This document shows, piece after piece, positions 46,401 through 60,065 of a DNA stretch of 64,000 nucleotides. The position numbers and the translations under genes were made by a program. The notes under the pieces were generated by a model. It saw only the letters and a program-made list of their open reading frames with translations, searched no databases and was not told the origin of the DNA. The DNA is from Siphlonurus alternatus (Eukaryota; Arthropoda; Insecta; Ephemeroptera; Siphlonuridae), in contig OX463782.1 of the NCBI GenBank assembly GCA_949825025.1, forward strand, positions 310,001 to 374,000, written 5' to 3'. Within the stretch, counting starts at the first letter, position 1, and each line of letters starts with the position of its first letter.

Positions 46401-47530
46401 ATGAATTGAATTAACTTGAATTGAATTGAATTGAAAAGAATTGAATAATTGAATTGAATTGATTCGAATTGAATTGAACTGAAATGAATTGAATAAATGA
46501 ATTGAATTGATTTGAATTGAATTGAATTTAATTTAATTGAATTAATTTGAATTGATTTGAATTGAATTGAATTAAATTGATTTGAATTGAATTGAATTGA
46601 ATTGACTTGAATTGAATGAATTGAATAAAAGAATTGAATTGATTTGAATTGAATTAAATTAAATTGAATTAAATTGAATTGATTTGAATTGAATTGAATT
46701 GAATTGATTGAATTGAATTGAATTAAATTGAATTAAATTAAATAAGTGAATTGAATTGAATTGAATAAATGAATTGAATTGAATTGAATTGATTTGAATT
46801 GAACTGCATTGAATTGAATTGAATTGAATAAATGATTTGAATTGATTTGAATTGAATTAATTTGAATTGAAATGAATTGAATAAATGAATTGAATTGATT
46901 TGAATTGATTGAATTGAATTGACTTGAATAAATGAATTGAATTGATTTGAATTGAATTGAATAAATGAATTGAATTAAATTGAATTGAATTGAATTAAAT
47001 TGAATTGAATAAATGAATTGAATGAATGAATTGAATTGAATTGAATTGAATTGAATTGATTTGAATTGACTTGAATTGAATAAATAAATTGACTTGATTT
47101 GAATTGAATTGAATAAATGAATTGAATTGAATTGAATTAAATAAGTGAATTGAATTGAATTGAATAAATGAATTGAATTGAATTGAATTGATTTGAATTG
47201 AACTGCATTGAATTGAATTGAATTGAATAAATGAATTGAATTGATCTGAATTGATTTGAATTGAATTGATTTGAATTGAAATGAATTGAATAAATGAATT
47301 GAATTGATTTGAATTAAGTTGAATTGATTGAATTGAATTGACTTGAATTGAATAAATGAATTGAATTGAATTGAATTAAATTGAATTGAATTAAATTGAT
47401 TTGAATTGAATCGAATTGAATTGATTTGAATTGAATTGATTTGAATTGATTGAATTGAATTGACTTGAATTGAATAATTGAATTGAATTGATTTAAATTG
47501 AATTGACTTGAATTGAATCAATTGAATAAA
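40470..47530. repeat. Composite B+C repeat unit, second copy
   Basis: At about 40.47 kb the array switches abruptly from family C (a gcattgatttaaattg word at about 40438) to family B sequence matching 32.6 kb onward, including aataaacgaattt with its C at 40683. It then re-enters family C at about 41.9 kb as the first copy does at about 34.0 kb. Collinearity ends near 47.53 kb, where the array jumps back to the start of a family C module (gaactgaactgc at 47583). It lacks about 0.4 kb found in the first copy around 37.3-37.6 kb. Confidence 0.85.
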
Positions 47531-48790
47531 TGAATTGAATTGAATTGAATTGAATTAAATAAGTGAATTGAATTGAATAAATGAACTGAACTGCATTGAA
47601 TTGAATTGAATTGAATTAATTTGAATTGATTTAAATTGAATTGACTTGAATTGAATGAATTGAATAAATGAATTGAATTGATTTGAATTGAATGAAATTG
47701 AATTGAATTGATTTGAATTGAACTGCATTGAATTGAATTGAATTGATTTGAATTGAATTGAAATGAATTGAATAAATGAATTGAATTGATTTGAATTAAT
47801 TTGAATTGAATTGATTTGAATTGATTGAATTGAATTAACTTGAATTGAATTATTAAATTGAATTGTTTTGAATTGAATTGAATTAAATTGAATTGAAATA
47901 AATTGAATTGAATTGAATAAATGAATTGAATTAACTTGAATTGAATTGAAATGAATTGAATAAATGAATTGAATTGATTCGAATTGAATTGAACTGAAAT
48001 GAATTAAATAAATGAATTGAATTGATTTGAATTGAATTGAATTGAATTGAATTGAATTTAATTGAATTAATTTGAATTGATTTGAATTGAATTGAATTAA
48101 ATTGATTTGAATTGAATTGAATTGAATTGACTTGAATTGAATGAATTGAATAAAAGAATTGAATTGATTTGAATTGAATTAAATTAAATTGAATTGAATT
48201 AAATTGAATTGATTTGAATTGAATTGAATTGATTGAATTGAATTGAATTAAATTGAATTAAATTAAATAAGTGAATTGAATTGAATTGAATAAATGAATT
48301 GAATTGAATTGAATTGAACTGCATTGAATTGAATTGAATTGAATAAATGAATTGAATTGATTTGAATTGATTTGAATTGAATTAATTTGAATTGAAATGA
48401 ATTGAATAAATGAATTGAATTGATTTGAATTGATTGAATTGAATTGACTTGAATAAATGAATTGAATTGATTTGAATTGAATTGAATAAATGAATTGAAT
48501 AAATGAATTGAATTGATTCGAATTGAATTGAACTGAAATGAATTAAATAAATGAATTGAATTGATTTGAATTGAATTGAATTGAATTTAATTGAATTAAT
48601 TTGAATTGATTTGAATTGAATTGAATTAAATTGATTTGAATTGAATTGAATTGAATTGACTTGAATTGAATGAATTGAATAAAAGAATTGAATTGATTTG
48701 AATTGAATTAAATTAAATTGAATTGAATTAAATTGAATTGATTTGAATTGAATTGAATTGATTGAATTGAATTGAATTAAATTGAATTGA
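47530..48790. repeat. Family C fragment with about 539 bp tandem pair
   Basis: After the break at about 47.53 kb, the family C head module recurs: gaactgaactgc at 47583, gattcg at 47976, and a second gattcg at 48515 (539 bp later). At about 48.79 kb the sequence leaves the tandem pattern and passes into a TAAATAAATTGAATGAATG word like those at 36.58 and 44.43 kb. This gives a truncated version of the expanded array seen at 3.2-4.8 kb. Confidence 0.82.
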
Positions 48791-50980
48791 ATAAATAAAT
48801 TGAATGAATGAATTGAATTGAATTGATTTGAATTGAATTGAATTGAATTGAATTGAATTGAATAAATGAATTGAATTGCATTGATTTGTATTGAATTGAA
48901 TTGAATTGAATTAAATAAATGAATTGAATAAATTTGAATTGATTTGAATTGAATTAAATTAAATTGATTTGAATTGACTTGAATTGAATGAATTGAATAA
49001 AAGAATTGAATTGATTTTAATTGAATTAAATTAAATTAAATTAAATTAAATTAAATTGAATTGAATTGATTTGAATTGAATTGAATTGATTTGAATTGAA
49101 TTAAATTGAATTGAATTGAATTGATTTGATTTGAATTGAATTGACTTGAATTGAATCAATTGAATAAATGAATTGAATGGATTTGAATTGAATCGAATTG
49201 AATTGATTTGAATTGAATTGAATTGAATGAATTGAATAAATGAATTGAATTGAATTGAATTGAATAAATGAATTGAATAAATTTGAATTGATTTGAATTG
49301 AATTGAATTTAATTAAATTGAATTGAATTGAATTGAATTGAATTGAATTGAATTGAATTGAATTGAATTGAATGAATTGAATAAATGAATTGAATTGAAT
49401 GAAATTGAATTGAATTGATTTGAATTGAATTGATTTGAATTGATTTGAATTGACTTGAATGAATTGAATAAAAGAATTGAATTGATTTAAATTGAACTGC
49501 ATTGAATTGAATTGAATTGAATAAATTAATTGAATTGATTTGAATTGAATTGAATTGAATTGCTTTGAATTGAATTGAATTGAATTGATTTGAATTGAAT
49601 TGACTTGAATTGAATGAATTGAATAAATGAATTGGATTGAATTGATTTGAATTGAATTGATTTGAATTGAATTGAATTGAATTGAATTGAATTGAATTGA
49701 ATAAATGAATTGAATTGATTTGAATTGAATGAAATTGAATTGAATTGATTTGAATTTAATTGAATTGATTTGAATTGAATTGACTTGAATTGAATGAATT
49801 GAATAAATAAATTGACTTGATTTGAATTGAATTGAATAAATGAATTAAATTGAATTGAATTGAATTGATTTGAATTGAACTGCATTGAATTGAATTGAAT
49901 TGATTTGAATTAAATTGAATTGAAATGAATTGAATAAATGAATTGAATTGATTTGAATTGATTTGAATTGAATTGATTTGAATTGATTGAATTGAATTGA
50001 CTTGAATTGAATAAATGAATTGAATTGAATTGAATTGAATTAAATTGAATTGATAAAAATTGAATTGAATTGAATTGAATAAATGAATTGAATTGATTTG
50101 AATTGATTTGAATTGAATTGAATTGAATTGAATTGATTTGAATTGAATTGAATTGAATTGATTTGAATTGAGTTTAATTGAATTGAATAAATGAATTGAA
50201 TTGATTTGAATTGAATTGAATTGAATTGATTTGATTTGAATTGAGTTTAATTGAATTGAATAAATGAATTGAATTGATTTGAATTGAATTGAATTGAATT
50301 GAATTGAATTGAATTGAATTGAATTGAATAAATGAATTGAATTGCATTGATTTGAATTGAATTGAATTGAACAAATGAATTTAATTGATTTGAATTGATT
50401 TGAATTGAATTGATTTGAATTGAATTGAATTGAATTGAAATGAATTGAATAAATGAATTGAATTGATTTGAATTGATTGAATTGAATTGACTTGAATTGA
50501 ATAAATGAATTGAATTAAATTAAATTGAATTGAATTGAATTAAATTGAATTGAATAAATAAATTGAATGAATGAATTGAATTGAATTGATTTGAATTGAA
50601 TTGAATTGAATTGAATTGAATTGAATTGAATAAATGAATTGAATTGCATTGATTTGAATTGAATTGAATTGATTTGAATTGAATTGAATTGAATTGAATT
50701 GAATTGAATTGAATTGAATTGATTTGAATTGATTTGAATTGAATTGATTTGAATTGATTTGAATTGAATTGATTTGAATTGAAATGAATTGAATAAATGA
50801 ATTGAATTGATTTGAATTGATTTGAATTGATTTGAATTGATTGAATTGACTTGAATTGAATAAATGAATTGATTTGATTTGAATTGAATTGAATTAAATT
50901 GAATTGAAATAAATTGAATTGAATTGAATAAATGAATTGAATTAAATTAAATTGAATTGAATTGAATTAAATTGAATTGA
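48790..50980. repeat. Mixed family C and A satellite leading into the 4.3 kb repeats
   Basis: The first part (48.8-49.2 kb) matches 36.6-36.97 and 44.45-44.83 kb, including a six-copy TTAAA run at 49026-49055 and an aatggatttg word. From about 49.2 kb it resembles family A (gctttg at 49562). A gataaaaattg word at 50052 matches one at 54447 (offset 4395). Two gagtttaattg words at 50170 and 50244 mark a local 74 bp duplication. Confidence 0.65.
50165..50270. repeat. Local 74 bp duplication around gagtttaattg
   Basis: The rare word gagtttaattgaattgaat occurs at 50170 and again at 50244. Both copies are followed by a TAAA TGAA pair and a gaattgatttg word. The counterpart at about 54.57 kb has a single gaatttaattg at this place, so the duplication and the A-to-G change appear private to this copy. 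Confidence 0.7.
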
Positions 50981-53010
50981 ATAAATTGAATGAATGAATT
51001 GAATTGAATTGATTTGAATTGAATTGAATTGAATTGAATTGAATTGAATTGAATTGAATAAATGAATTGAATTGCATTGATTTGAATTGAATTGAATTGA
51101 ATTGAATTGAATTGAATAAATGAATTGAATAAATTTGAATTGATTTGAATTGAATTAAATTAAATTGATTTGAATTGACTTGAATTGAATGAATTGAATA
51201 AAAGAATTGAATTGATTTTAATTGAATTAAATTAAATTAAATTAAATTAAATTAAATTAAATTAAATTAAATTGAATTGAATTGAATTGATTTGAATTAA
51301 ATTGAATTGATTTGAATTGAATTGATTTGATTTGAATTGAATTGACTTGAATTGAATCAATTGAATAAATGAATTGAATTGATTTGAATTGAATCGAATT
51401 GAATTGATTTTAATTGAATTGAATTGAATGAATTGAATAAATGAATTGAATTGAATTGAATTGAATAAATTAATTGAATAAATTTGAATTGATTTGAATT
51501 GAATTGAATTAAATTGAATTGAATTGAATTGAATTGAATGAATTGAATAAATGAATTGAATTGAATGAAATTGAATTGAATTGATTTGAATTGAATTGAT
51601 TTGAATTGACTTGAATTGAATGAATTGAATTGAATAAATTAATTGAATTGATTTGAATTGAATTGAATTGCTTTGAATTGAATTGAATTGAATTGATTTG
51701 AATTGACTTGAATTGAATGAATTGAATAAATGAATTGGATTGAATTGATTTGAATTGAATTGATTTGAATTGAATTGATTTGAATTGAATTGAATTGAAT
51801 TGAATTGATTTGAATTGAATTGACTTGAATTGAATAAATGAATTGCATTGAATTGAATTGAATTAAATAAGTGTTTTGAATTGAATTGAATAAATGAATT
51901 GAATTGATTTGAATTGAACTGCATTGAATTGAATTGAATTGAATAAATGAATTGAATTGATTTGAATTGAATTGATTTGAATTGAAATGAATTGAATAAA
52001 TGAATTGAATTGATTTGAATTGATTTGAATTGAATTAATTTGAATTGATTGAATTGAATTGACTTGAATTGAATAAATGAATTGAATTGATTTGAATTGA
52101 ATTAAATTGAATTGAAATAAATTGAATTGAATTGAATAAATGAATTGAATTAAATTGAATTGAATTGAATTGAATAAATGAATTGAATGAATGAATTGAA
52201 TTGAATTGAATTGAATTGAATTGAATTGAATTGAATTGAATAAATGAATTGAATTGAATTGAATAAATGAATTGAATTGCATTGATTTGAATTGAATTGA
52301 ATTGAATTGAATTGAATTGAATTGAATTGAATTGAATTGAATAAATGAATAGAATAAATTTGAATTGATTTGAATTGATATAAATTAAATTGATTTGAAT
52401 TAAATTGACTTGAATTGAATGAATTGAATAAAAGAATTGAATTGATTTGAATTGAATTAAATTAAATTGAATTAAATTGAATTGATTTGAATTGAATTGA
52501 TTTGAATTGAATTGAATTGAATTGATTTGATTTGAATTGAATTGACTTGAATTGGATCAATTGAATAAATGAATTGAATTGATTTGAATTGAATTAAATT
52601 GAATTAAATTGATTTGAATTGAATTGAATTGATTTGAATTGAATTGACTTGAATTCAATGAATTGAATAAATGAATTGAATTGAATTGAATTGAATTGAA
52701 TAAATGAATTAAATAAATTTGAATTGATTTGAATTGATTTGAATTGAATTAAATTGAATTTATTGAATTTAATTGAATTGAATTGAATAAATGAATTGAT
52801 TTGATTTGAATTGAATGAAATTGAATTGAATTGATTTGAATTGAATGGAATTGATTTGAATTGACTTGAATTGAATGAATTGAATAAATAAATTGACTTG
52901 ATTTGAATTGAATAAATGAATTGAATTGAATTAAATAAGTGAATTGAATTGAATTGAATAAATGAATTAAATTGAATTGAATTGAATTGATTTGAATTGA
53001 ACTGCATTGA
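50980..53010. repeat. Family A higher-order repeat, copy 2
   Basis: This copy starts with the same aataaattgaatgaatg word as at 26 and 55285. Markers are gctttg at 51670, aagtgttttg at 51869 and the word ggatcaattg near 52555. Offsets to the third copy are 4305-4350 bp. It differs in having a nine-copy TTAAA run (51227-51271) where the other two copies have six. At about 53.0-53.1 kb, plain TTGAA repeats lead directly into a family C head module. Confidence 0.8.
51227..51271. repeat. TTAAA sub-array, nine copies (longest of fourteen such runs)
   Basis: Following the word gattttaattgaa, the G of TTGAA is replaced by A in consecutive units. Nine copies are present here. Six copies are present at 303-332, 36811-36840, 44667-44696, 49026-49055 and 55552-55581. 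Three copies are present at 2516-2530, 6267-6281, 34397-34411, 38327-38341, 42253-42267, 45770-45784, 57750-57764 and 61506-61520. Every run after this word that I counted has three, six or nine copies. Confidence 0.88.
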
Positions 53011-53049
53011 ATTAAATTGAATTGAATTGAATTGAATTGAATTGAATTG

Positions 53050-54190
53050 AATTGAATTGAATTGAATTGAATAAATGAATTGAATTGAATTGAATTGAAT
53101 TAAATAAGTGAATTGAATTGAATAAATGAACTGAACTGCATTGAATTGAATTGAATTGAATTAATTTGAATTGATTTAAATTGAATTGACTTGAATTGAA
53201 TGAATTGAATAAATGAATTGATTTGAATTGAATGAAATTGAATTGAATTGATTTGAATTGAACTGCATTGAATTGAATTGAATTGATTTGAATTGAATTG
53301 ATTTGAATTGAAATGAATTGAATAAATGAATTGAATTGATTTGAATTAATTTGAATTGAATTGATTTGAATTGATTGAATTGAATTAACTTGAATTGAAT
53401 AATTAAATTGAATTGATTTGAATTGAATTGAATTAAATTGAATTGAAATAAATTGAATTGAATTGAATAAATGAATTGAATTAACTTGAATTGAATTGAA
53501 TTGAAATGAATTGAATAAATGAATTGAATTGATTCGAATTGAATTGAACTGAAATGAATTAAATAAATGAATTGAATTGATTTGAATTGAATTGAATTGA
53601 ATTGAATTTAATTGAATTAATTTGAATTGATTTGAATTGAATTGAATTAAATTGATTTGAATTGAATTGAATTGAATTGACTTGAATTGAATGAATTGAA
53701 TAAAAGAATTGAATTGATTTGAATTGAATTAAATTAAATTGAATTGAATTAAATTGAATTGATTTGAATTGAATTGAATTGATTGAATTGAATTGAATTA
53801 AATTGAATTAAATTAAATAAGTGAATTGAATTGAATTGAATAAATGAATTGAATTGAATTGAATTGATTTGAATTGAACTGCATTGAATTGAATTGAATT
53901 GAATAAATGAATTGAATTGATTTGAATTGATTTGAATTGAATTAATTTGAATTGAAATGAATTGAATAAATGAATTGAATTGATTTGAATTGATTGAATT
54001 GAATTGACTTGAATAAATGAATTGAATTGATTTGAATTGAATTGAATAAATGAATTGAATAAATGAATTGAATTGATTCGAATTGAATTGAACTGAAATG
54101 AATTAAATAAATGAATTGAATTGATTTGAATTGAATTGAATTGAATTGAATTTAATTGAATTAATTTGAATTAATTTGAATAAATGAATT
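53050..54190. repeat. Family C fragment with about 544 bp tandem pair
   Basis: gaactgaactgc lies at 53128, gattcg at 53531 and again at 54075 (544 bp later). The second tandem copy is cut off at about 54.18 kb, where family A or mixed sequence resumes with a taaataagtaaattg word. Layout and truncation parallel the fragment at 47.53-48.79 kb. Confidence 0.82.
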
Positions 54191-55284
54191 GAATTGAATT
54201 GAATTAAATAAGTAAATTGAATTGAATTGAATAAATGAATTAAATTGAATTGAATTGAATTGATTTGAATTGAACTGCATTGAATTGAATTGAATTGATT
54301 TGAATTAAATTGAATTGAAATGAATTGAATAAATGAATTGAATTGATTTGAATTGATTTGAATTGAATTGATTTGAATTGATTGAATTGAATTGACTTGA
54401 ATTGAATAAATGAATTGAATTGAATTGAATTGAATTAAATTGAATTGATAAAAATTGAATTGAATTGAATTGAATAAATGAATTGAATTGATTTGAATTG
54501 ATTTGAATTGAATTGAATTGAATTGATTTGAATTGAATTGAATTGAATTGAATTGATTTGAATTGAATTTAATTGAATTGAATAAATGAATTGAATTGAA
54601 TTGAATTGAATTGAATTGAATTGAATTGAATTGAATTGAATTGAATTGAATTGAATAAATGAATTGAATTGCATTGATTTGAATTGAATTGAATTGAATT
54701 GAATTGAACAAATGAATTTAATTGATTTGAATTGATTTGAATTGAATTGATTTGAATTGAATTGAATTGAAATGAATTGAATAAATGAATTGAATTGATT
54801 TGAATTGATTTGAATTGATTGAATTGAATTGACTTGAATTGAATAAATGAATTGAATTAAATTAAATTGAATTGAATTGAATTAAATTGAATTGAATAAA
54901 TAAATTGAATGAATGAATTGAATTGATTTGAATTGAATTGAATTGAATTGAATTGAATTGAATAAATGAATTGAATTGCATTGATTTGAATTGAATTGAA
55001 TTGAATTGAATTGAATAAATGAATTTAATTGATTTGAATTGATTTGAATTGAATTGATTTGAATTGATTTGAATTGAATTGATTTGAATTGAAATGAATT
55101 GAATAAATGAATTGAATTGATTTGAATTGATTTGAATTGATTGAATTGACTTGAATTGAATAAATGAATTGATTTGATTTGAATTGAATTGAATTAAATT
55201 GAATTGAAATAAATTGAATTGAATTGAATAAATGAATTGAATTAAATTAAATTGAATTGAATTGAATTGAATTAAATTGAATTG
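54190..55284. repeat. Mixed satellite closing the second 4.3 kb repeat
   Basis: The stretch matches about 49.85-50.98 kb at offsets of 4305-4395 bp. It includes the gataaaaattg word at 54447 (50052 in the other copy) and an aacaaatgaattt word near 54708 (50370 in the other copy). It contains no sequence other than TTGAA-family repeats. Confidence 0.7.
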
Positions 55285-57530
55285 AATAAATTGAATGAAT
55301 GAATTGAATTGAATTGATTTGAATTGAATTGAATTGAATTGAATTGAATTGAATTGAATTGAATTGAATTGAATAAATGAATTGAATTGCATTGATTTGA
55401 ATTGAATTGAATTGAATTGAATTGAATTGAATTGAATTGAATAAATGAATTGAATAAATTTGAATTGATTTGAATTGAATTAAATTAAATTGATTTGAAT
55501 TGACTTGAATTGAATGAATTGAATAAAAGAATTGAATTGATTTTAATTGAATTAAATTAAATTAAATTAAATTAAATTAAATTGAATTGAATTGAATTGA
55601 TTTGAATTAAATTGAATTGATTTGAATTGAATTAAATTGAATTGATTTGATTTGAATTGAATTGACTTGAATTGAATCAATTGAATAAATGAATTGAATT
55701 GATTTGAATTGAATCGAATTGAATTGATTTGAATTGAATTGAATTGAATGAATTGAATAAATGAATTGAATTGAATTGAATTGAATAAATGAATTGAATA
55801 AATTTGAATTGATTTGAATTGAATTGAATTTAATTAAATTGAATTGAATTGAATTGAATTGAATTGAATTGAATTGAATTGAATGAATTGAATAAATGAA
55901 TTGAATTGAATGAAATTGAATTGAATTGATTTGAATTGAATTGATTTGAATTGACTTGAATTGAATGAATTGAATTGAATAAATTAATTGAATTGATTTG
56001 AATTGAATTGAATTGCTTTGAATTGAATTGAATTGAATTGATTTGAATTGACTTGATTTGAATGAATTGAATAAATGAATTGGATTGAATTGATTTGAAT
56101 TGAATTGATTTGAATTGAATTGATTTGAATTGAATTGAATTGAATTGAATTGAATTGATTTGAATTGAATTGACTTGAATTGAATAAATGAATTGCATTG
56201 AATTGAATTGAATTAAATAAGTGTTTTGAATTGAATTGAATAAATGAATTGAATTGATTTGAATTGAACTGCATTGAATTGAATTGAATTGAATTGAATA
56301 AATGAATTGAATTGATTTGAATTGATTTGAATTGAATTGATTTGAATTGAAATGAATTGAATAAATGAATTGAATTGATTTGAATTGATTTGAATTGAAT
56401 TGATTTGAATTGATTGAATTGAATTGACTTGAATTGAATAAATGAATTGAATTGATTTGAATTGAATTAAATTGAATTGAAATAAATTGAATTGAATTGA
56501 ATAAATGAATTGAATTAAATTGAATTGAATTGAATAAATGAATTGAATGAATGAATTGAATTGAATTGAATTGAATTGAATTGAATTGAATTGAATAAAT
56601 GAATTGAATTGAATTGAATAAATGAATTGAATTGCATTGATTTGAATTGAATTGAATTGAATTGAATTGAATTGAATTGAATAAATGAATAGAATAAATT
56701 TGAATTGATTTGAATTGATATAAATTAAATTGATTTGAATTAAATTGACTTGAATTGAATGAATTGAATAAAAGAATTGAATTGATTTGAATTGAATTAA
56801 ATTAAATTGAATTAAATTGAATTGATTTGAATTAAATTGATTTGAATTGAATTGAATTGAATTGATTTGATTTGAATTGAATTGACTTGAATTGGATCAA
56901 TTGAATAAATGAATTGAATTGATTTGAATTGAATTAAATTGAATTAAATTGATTTGAATTGAATTGAATTGATTTGAATTGAATTGACTTGAATTCAATG
57001 AATTGAATAAATGAATTGAATTGAATTGAATTGAATAAATGAATTAAATAAATTTGAATTGATTTGAATTGAATTAAATTGAATTTATTGAATTTAATTG
57101 AATTGAATTGAATTGAATAAATGAATTGATTTGATTTGAATTGAATGAAATTGAATTGAATTGATTTGAATTGAATGGAATTGATTTGAATTGACTTGAA
57201 TTGAATGAATTGAATAAATAAATTGACTTGATTTGAATTGAATAAATGAATTGAATTGAATTAAATAAGTGAATTGAATTGAATTGAATAAATGAATTAA
57301 ATTGAATTGAATTGAATTGATTTGAATTGAACTGCATTGAATTGAATTGAATTGATTTGAATTGAATTGAATGAAATGAATTGAATAAATGAATTGAATT
57401 GATTTGAATTGATTTGAATTGATTTGAATTGAATTGATTTGAATTGATTGAATTGAATTGAATTGAATAAATGAATTGAATTGATTTGAATTGAATTGAA
57501 TTGAATAAATGAATTGAATTGATTTGAATT
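55285..57530. repeat. Family A higher-order repeat, copy 3
   Basis: Start word aataaattgaatgaatg at 55285, six-copy TTAAA run at 55552-55581, gctttg at 56015, aagtgttttg at 56219, and an ATTCAATTG word near 57530. It is closer to copy 1 (26-2300) than to its immediate neighbour at 50.98-53.0 kb, which is what a long-range duplication predicts. Confidence 0.8.
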
Positions 57531-58455
57531 CAATTGAATTAAATTGAATTGAAATAAATTGAATTGAATTGAATAAATGAATTGAATTAAATTAAATTGA
57601 ATTGAATTGAATAAATGAATTGAATTGCATTGATTTGAATTGAATTGAATTGAATTGAATTGAATAAATGAATTGAATTAAATTAAATTGATTTGAATTG
57701 ACTTGAATTGAATGAATTGAATAAAAGAATTGAATTGATTTTAATTGAATTAAATTAAATTAAATTGATTTGAATTGAATTGATTTGAATTGAATTGAAT
57801 TGATTTGAATTGAATTGACTTGAATTGAATCAATTGAATAAATGAATTGAATTGATTTGAATTGAATTGAATGAATTGAATAAATGAGTTGAATTGAATT
57901 GAATTGAATAAATGAATTAAATAAATTTGAATTGAATTGAATTGAATTAAATTGAATTTAATTGAATTGAATTGAATTGAATTGAATTGAATAAATGAAT
58001 TGAATTGAATTGAATTGAATTAAATAAGTGAATTGAATTGAATAAATGAACTGAACTGCATTGAATTGAATTGAATTGAATTAATTTGAATTGATTTAAA
58101 TTGAATTGACTTGAATTGAATGAATTGAATAAATGAATTGAATTGATTTGAATTGAATGAAATTGAATTGAATTGATTTGAATTGAACTGCATTGAATTG
58201 AATTGAATTGATTTGAATTGAATTGATTTGAATTGAAATGAATTGAATAAATGAATTGAATTGATTTGAATTAATTTGAATTGAATTGATTTGAATTGAT
58301 TGAATTGAATTAACTTGAATTGAATAATTAAATTGAATTGATTTGAATTGAATTGAATTAAATTGAATTGAAATAAATTGAATTGAATTGAATAAATGAA
58401 TTGAATTAACTTGAATTGAATTGAATTGAAATGAATTGAATAAATGAATTGAATT

Positions 58456-60065
58456 GATTCGAATTGAATTGAACTGAAATGAATTAAATAAATGAATTGA
58501 ATTGATTTGAATTGAATTGAATTGAATTTAATTGAATTAATTTGAATTGATTTGAATTGAATTGAATTAAATTGATTTGAATTGAATTGAATTGAATTGA
58601 CTTGAATTGAATGAATTGAATAAAAGAATTGAATTGATTTGAATTGAATTAAATTAAATTGAATTGAATTAAATTGAATTGATTTGAATTGAATTGAATT
58701 GATTGAATTGAATTGAATTAAATTGAATTAAATTAAATAAGTGAATTGAATTGAATTGAATAAATGAATTGAATTGAATTGAATTGATTTGAATTGAACT
58801 GCATTGAATTGAATTGAATTGAATAAATGAATTGAATTGATTTGAATTGATTTGAATTGAATTAATTTGAATTGAAATGAATTGAATAAATGAATTGAAT
58901 TGATTTGAATTGATTGAATTGACTTGAATAAATGAATTGAATTGATTTGAATTGAATTGAATAAATGAATTGAATAAATGAATTGAATTGATTCGAATTG
59001 AATTGAACTGAAATGAATTAAATAAATGAATTGAATTGATTTGAATTGAATTGAATTGAATTTAATTGAATTAATTTGAATTGATTTGAATTGAATTGAA
59101 TTAAATTGATTTGAATTGAATTGAATTGAATTGACTTGAATTGAATGAATTGAATAAAAGAATTGAATTGATTTGAATTGAATTAAATTAAATTGAATTG
59201 AATTAAATTGAATTGATTTGAATTGAATTGAATTGATTGAATTGAATTGAATTAAATTGAATTAAATTAAATAAGTGAATTGAATTGAATTGAATAAATG
59301 AATTGAATTGAATTGAATTGATTTGAATTGAACTGCATTGAATTGAATTGAATTGAATAAATGAATTGAATTGATTTGAATTGATTTGAATTGAATTAAT
59401 TTGAATTGAAATGAATTGAATAAATGAATTGAATTGATTTGAATTGATTGAATTGAATTGACTTGAATAAATGAATTGAATTGATTTGAATTGAATTGAA
59501 TAAATGAATTGAATAAATGAATTGAATTGATTCGAATTGAATTGAACTGAAATGAATTAAATAAATGAATTGAATTGATTTGAATTGAATTGAATTGAAT
59601 TGAATTTAATTGAATTAATTTGAATTGATTTGAATTGAATTGAATTAAATTGATTTGAATTGAATTGAATTGAATTGACTTGAATTGAATGAATTGAATA
59701 AAAGAATTGAATTGATTTGAATTGAATTAAATTAAATTGAATTGAATTAAATTGAATTGATTTGAATTGAATTGAATTGATTGAATTGAATTGAATTAAA
59801 TTGAATTAAATTAAATAAGTGAATTGAATTGAATTGAATAAATGAATTGAATTGAATTGAATTGATTTGAATTGAACTGCATTGAATTGAATTGAATTGA
59901 ATAAATGAATTGAATTGATTTGAATTGATTTGAATTGAATTAATTTGAATTGAAATGAATTGAATAAATGAATTGAATTGATTTGAATTGATTGAATTGA
60001 ATTGACTTGAATAAATGAATTGAATTGATTTGAATTGAATTGAATAAATGAATTGAATTAAATTA
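58456..60065. repeat. Tandem array of about 537 bp units, three copies (right)
   Basis: gattcg words lie at 58456, 58990 and 59529, with spacings of 534 and 539 bp. These are exactly the spacings, in the same order, found at 3222, 3756 and 4295. The third copy ends near 60.05-60.07 kb with a TTAAATTAAA segment, as the left array does. Confidence 0.88.
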
